8,465 nt of DNA from Alphaproteobacteria bacterium (GTDB lineage: Bacteria; Pseudomonadota; Alphaproteobacteria; Paracaedibacterales; CAITNM01): assembly GCA_947499175.1 (NCBI GenBank), contig CANMNU010000054.1, forward strand, positions 1-8,465. Direction: 5' to 3'. Position numbers and translations under genes: made by a program. Below are positions 6,221 through 8,465 of this stretch, piece by piece (position 1 is the stretch's first letter; each line of letters opens with the position of its first letter). The notes under the pieces were generated by a model. The model saw nothing but the letters and a program-made list of their open reading frames with translations, was not told the origin of the DNA and did no database searches.

Positions 6221-6249
6221 CACCCAAGCTTTGTCTTGGGTGTTTTCTT
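6221..6249 (+). terminator. intrinsic terminator of the structured RNA
   Basis: CACCCAAG (6221-6228) and CTTGGGTG (6235-6242) form a perfect GC-containing 8-bp stem with a 6-base loop, directly followed by TTTTCTT (6243-6249). It is the best-formed intrinsic terminator in the window and points along the plus strand, although no plus-strand protein gene lies in the 850 bases before it. Confidence 0.7.
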
Positions 6250-6470
6250 ACCACCTATAGCTAATATACCTGTTATTAGTTAATCTATGGTTAATGTGCT
6301 AAACGTTGGGGGGTTAACCTTACTAATCACCCAATAAAACTTTAGAAGGCATTATAAACACACCACCATAAGCAATGGCAATACCGTATACCCTTAAAAG
6401 TAATGAAGAGACAGAGATAACGAACACTCAAGTTGCAGATTTTAAAGTTACGAACTGCTGCAATTTTATA
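6250..6470. other. intergenic stretch after the structured RNA
   Basis: No credible gene. GGTTAA (6289-6294) with TTAACC (6314-6319), and TTGCAG (6433-6438) with CTGCAA (6458-6463), are short inverted repeats. The second lies just past the stop of the kinase-fold gene but lacks a T-run in that gene's direction. Nothing else is recognised. Confidence 0.4.
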
Positions 6471-8060
6471 TCAACCCAACACTTTGTTTAATAAATCAGA
6501 AATATGTTTTGTATCAAAAGGCGCCAACTTCAAAATTTGCTCACGGACAGCATCCATAATTGGTGTTTGCCAATACCCTTGGCCCCAAAAAATATCACCC
6601 TTATTATTTAGCAATAATTCTATACTTAGATCCTTCTCATGGAAGGAAAAATCAAAGTGAAATTCACAATCCATTTCTTTTTTTTCAATAAAAAGAGGCA
6701 TATCAGATAACACTTCAAAAAAGTCGCTCAAATTTTTGGCGATAATATCTTTTGCACCATTGTTAACTTTTAGATAGCCTTTTAATAAATATTTAAACTG
6801 TTCTGATAGTTTTTGGGCTGCATCCCAATCAGCTTCTTTATTTGATTGACTAAGGTATTGAGTTACTTCGTAAGTGTAAAAACGCATAAGATCATATAAT
6901 ATGCGGTCATTGTCTGAAAGGTTTAAAGTTTCTTGTGTATCTGCCAAATCAACCCAAGAAATCACTCTAGACTTTTTTACAAAAATATTCCTCGGAGAAA
7001 AATCCCCATGCCCCACCCCTTTTGAATGAGCATTTGCAAGGGTTTCACCAACTTGTTCTAAAATTTCCCTTGCATCATATGCTGTACATGAATTTAAATA
7101 GGTGCCTAATTCAAAACCATGGGCACCATGTAATAAGCTTCCCAATTTTTCTTGGCCATTATCATTTACACATTTAAAAATGCCAACACAATTATCACTA
7201 CGGACAAGCTGAGCTAAACGAGGAAATACAAAAGGGTAACGTAAGTGATTCAAACCCAGTGCAATAATTTGCGGATAATACCTTAATCTAACTAAGTATT
7301 TAACTTCTTGCTCGCCATATTCATTTAAAGTGCGTGCAACAAACGATATGTTCTTAAACTTAACTAGCAAATTATCTGGTGATTTTTTGAGTCTTCTGTA
7401 AGTGTATACCTTAGATGTGTAACCACCATGTTTAGGTGATTTAACAAAATATCCAGGTGAAAATATCGCATTTGGAAACAAACTTTTTAAGATAGATTTA
7501 TAACGTTCTGCATCGCTACATTTGATAATAGGAACTTCACTAGCAGAGTCATTTTTAAGTTCTTCATTGTAGGCCTTTTTAAATTTTTCTTTATTTGCAA
7601 GCCTTGTTGAAAGAACCTTTTCACACATAATTCTTCTGATTGCGATAATTTCATTAGGTATATCGTTTCGGTAAAATTTTTCAAAAAATACGCCTTTAAA
7701 AAAATCACTTCGTAGCCCCCAGTAAAATATAAAAAGTTCACGTAAAACTTTTTGAGAATCACTAAATGAATTCCCATAAGTTTTTTCAAATCTTTCAGAA
7801 AATGTTAGGTAAACAATATTTAAAGAATCATCATAGCCATAAGCTGCAGAAGGCTTGTTTTGTTCATAAGCCATAAAGTTAACAATATCGTCATACTTAA
7901 GGGGTTGAGAATACAAATTTAGAAATAATTGTTGCTTAGGGGTAAGCTCAATGTACGTGTCCATTTCCATTGCTTTTAAAGGCATAAGAAAAAAAGCCAA
8001 AAATAAAAACCAAACAGGCCTACGCCAGATTGGTTTTAAAATAAATTTTGTAAAAATCAT
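6471..8060 (-). CDS. exported protein-kinase-fold protein (phosphotransferase-like)
   Basis: The protein has 529 residues from the ATG at 8060. Its N-terminus reads as a signal peptide or membrane anchor: basic start with IWRRP, hydrophobic VWFLFLAFFLMPL, possible cut after LKA near residue 30. Residues about 31-200 are not recognised. The rest carries kinase-fold landmarks: a Gly-containing turn GGYTSKVY, a candidate ATP-lysine Lys234 in LLVKFKN, a possible partner Glu in GEQEVKYL, the catalytic loop HGDFSPRN (Asp353, Asn358) and a metal-binding Asp371 in ISWVDLAD. This resembles RIO/lipopolysaccharide-kinase or aminoglycoside-phosphotransferase-like enzymes; the substrate is unknown. A TTG at 8075 would add 5 residues and overlap the upstream gene; I prefer the ATG, 7 bases after that gene's stop. 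Neither start has a clear Shine-Dalgarno, so translational coupling is likely. Confidence 0.8.
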   Translation of the reverse strand: MIFTKFILKPIWRRPVWFLFLAFFLMPLKAMEMDTYIELTPKQQLFLNLYSQPLKYDDIVNFMAYEQNKPSAAYGYDDSLNIVYLTFSERFEKTYGNSFSDSQKVLRELFIFYWGLRSDFFKGVFFEKFYRNDIPNEIIAIRRIMCEKVLSTRLANKEKFKKAYNEELKNDSASEVPIIKCSDAERYKSILKSLFPNAIFSPGYFVKSPKHGGYTSKVYTYRRLKKSPDNLLVKFKNISFVARTLNEYGEQEVKYLVRLRYYPQIIALGLNHLRYPFVFPRLAQLVRSDNCVGIFKCVNDNGQEKLGSLLHGAHGFELGTYLNSCTAYDAREILEQVGETLANAHSKGVGHGDFSPRNIFVKKSRVISWVDLADTQETLNLSDNDRILYDLMRFYTYEVTQYLSQSNKEADWDAAQKLSEQFKYLLKGYLKVNNGAKDIIAKNLSDFFEVLSDMPLFIEKKEMDCEFHFDFSFHEKDLSIELLLNNKGDIFWGQGYWQTPIMDAVREQILKLAPFDTKHISDLLNKVLG

Positions 8061-8067
8061 AAAGTAG

Positions 8068-8465
8068 TTAAGCAATCATTTTTTTGTCAAAAATTAAATT
8101 TAATTTGAAACCTATAACACTATTAAGAATCGCTTTATTCTCCTCAGTTATTAGGTTGTTGGCTAAGTTTAATGTTGTTAGCTTTGGAAACATTTCCTTA
8201 ATATTGTAGAGCTCATTAACATTTTTTATTTGATTACCATTTAGAACCAACACCTTCAAATTTTTCATTTGATGCATAGCATCAAGAACACGTGAGAGCC
8301 CAAAATCGTCTAATTCAGTGTGTGATAAGTGAAGTTCAGTTAGGTTACTCCATGATTCCAAAGCACAAATAAAAGTACGGGTTATATCAAGCTTGAATGT
8401 TGATAACTCTAATTTTTGCAATCTTTTGGTGTATTCTTTCCAAACAAATAAATTATTTAATTCTG
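8068..8465 (-). CDS. leucine-rich repeat protein, 3' part (runs off the window)
   Basis: The frame stays open to the window edge, so this is the C-terminal portion of a longer protein of at least 131 residues. A TTG at 8421 would be a possible start, but the codons before it continue without a stop (reading ELNNLFVWKEYTKR), so the real start is probably outside. It shows three to four leucine-rich repeats of about 26-28 residues with the LxxLxLxxxxL pattern: LQKLELSTFKL, LTELHLSHTEL, LKVLVLNGNQI and LTTLNLANNLI. The spacing fits the ribonuclease-inhibitor-like class, which usually forms a curved protein-binding surface. Whether it has a signal peptide or another domain cannot be seen. It precedes the kinase-fold gene by 7 bases and is probably co-transcribed with it. 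Confidence 0.85.
   Translation of the reverse strand, partial: ELNNLFVWKEYTKRLQKLELSTFKLDITRTFICALESWSNLTELHLSHTELDDFGLSRVLDAMHQMKNLKVLVLNGNQIKNVNELYNIKEMFPKLTTLNLANNLITEENKAILNSVIGFKLNLIFDKKMIA

Larger units (their letters stand above)
5982..6249 (+). ncRNA. candidate structured non-coding RNA with six hairpins
   Basis: About 268 bases fold into a row of stems. They are CGGGGC/GCCCCG (5990-6007), CTTAAAATC/GATTTTAAG (6065-6087), CATGGAC/GTCCATG around TTCCG (6100-6118), a 13+6-bp stem with an AAT bulge (6127-6167), GAGTAACA/TGTTACTC (6189-6211) and CACCCAAG/CTTGGGTG (6221-6242) followed by TTTTCTT. Between the first two lies a C-rich, nearly G-free unpaired section (about 6024-6058). The plus strand is chosen because the promoter-like boxes precede the first hairpin and the T-run follows the last; on the minus strand no T-run follows the final stem. 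The frames across it give only proteins without recognisable features. I found no signature of tmRNA, RNase P RNA, SRP RNA or 6S RNA. The function is unknown. Confidence 0.55.

Noticed and set aside
5982..6249. Assignment of the structured RNA to tmRNA, RNase P RNA, SRP RNA or 6S RNA
   Set aside because: No tag reading frame or T-loop, no GAGGAAAGTCC core, no GGAA-loop/AGCAG pair, and the 5' and 3' ends do not pair as in 6S RNA.
6077..6283. Plus-strand 68-codon open frame
   Set aside because: It starts inside one hairpin, crosses three others and the terminator, and has no family resemblance.
7487..7789. Minus-strand 100-codon frame inside the kinase-fold gene
   Set aside because: It is out-of-frame overlap with a clearly coding gene and shows no motif.

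Overview
The window looks like chromosome from an AT-rich, probably host-associated alphaproteobacterium. I infer this from three things: strongly A/T-biased coding and intergenic DNA, a FYDLN-acid (TIGR02300-type) zinc-ribbon protein that I know mainly from Alphaproteobacteria, and several exported or eukaryote-like proteins (papain-fold peptidase, kinase-fold protein, leucine-rich repeats). A Holosporales/Paracaedibacter- or Rickettsiales-like symbiont fits best, but nothing here fixes the genus. No rRNA, tRNA, CRISPR array, transposase or phage gene is visible.

Layout: 1-591 has no protein gene. It holds a palindromic interspersed repeat (195-277) and just after it a possible small RNA with a TATAAT box and a hairpin plus T-run end (about 306-405). 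A secreted C1-family (papain-like) cysteine peptidase lies on the minus strand (592-1812). mutS, the DNA mismatch sensor, is complete on the plus strand (2062-4719), followed 65 bases later by a cytoplasmic-looking permuted-papain (YiiX/C92-type) cysteine hydrolase (4785-5366). On the minus strand follow the small FYDLN-acid protein (5509-5805), a kinase-fold protein with an N-terminal export signal (6471-8060) and, 7 bases upstream of it, the 3' part of a leucine-rich repeat gene that runs off the right edge (8068-8465). The last two look like one operon, and both are of types common among bacterial proteins that meet eukaryotic hosts.

The most unusual stretch is 5982-6249. It has no credible coding region, has a plausible plus-strand promoter just upstream, contains at least six consecutive hairpins (one nearly perfect 41-base palindrome), carries a C-rich unpaired section, and ends in a clean intrinsic terminator. 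It matches none of the standard bacterial RNAs I can recall (tmRNA, RNase P RNA, SRP RNA, 6S RNA), so I report it as a candidate undescribed structured RNA.

How the genes work together: mutS and the following hydrolase may be co-transcribed, but they share no obvious function. The C1 peptidase, kinase-fold and LRR proteins suggest an envelope/host-interface theme; this is inferred from family and export signals only.
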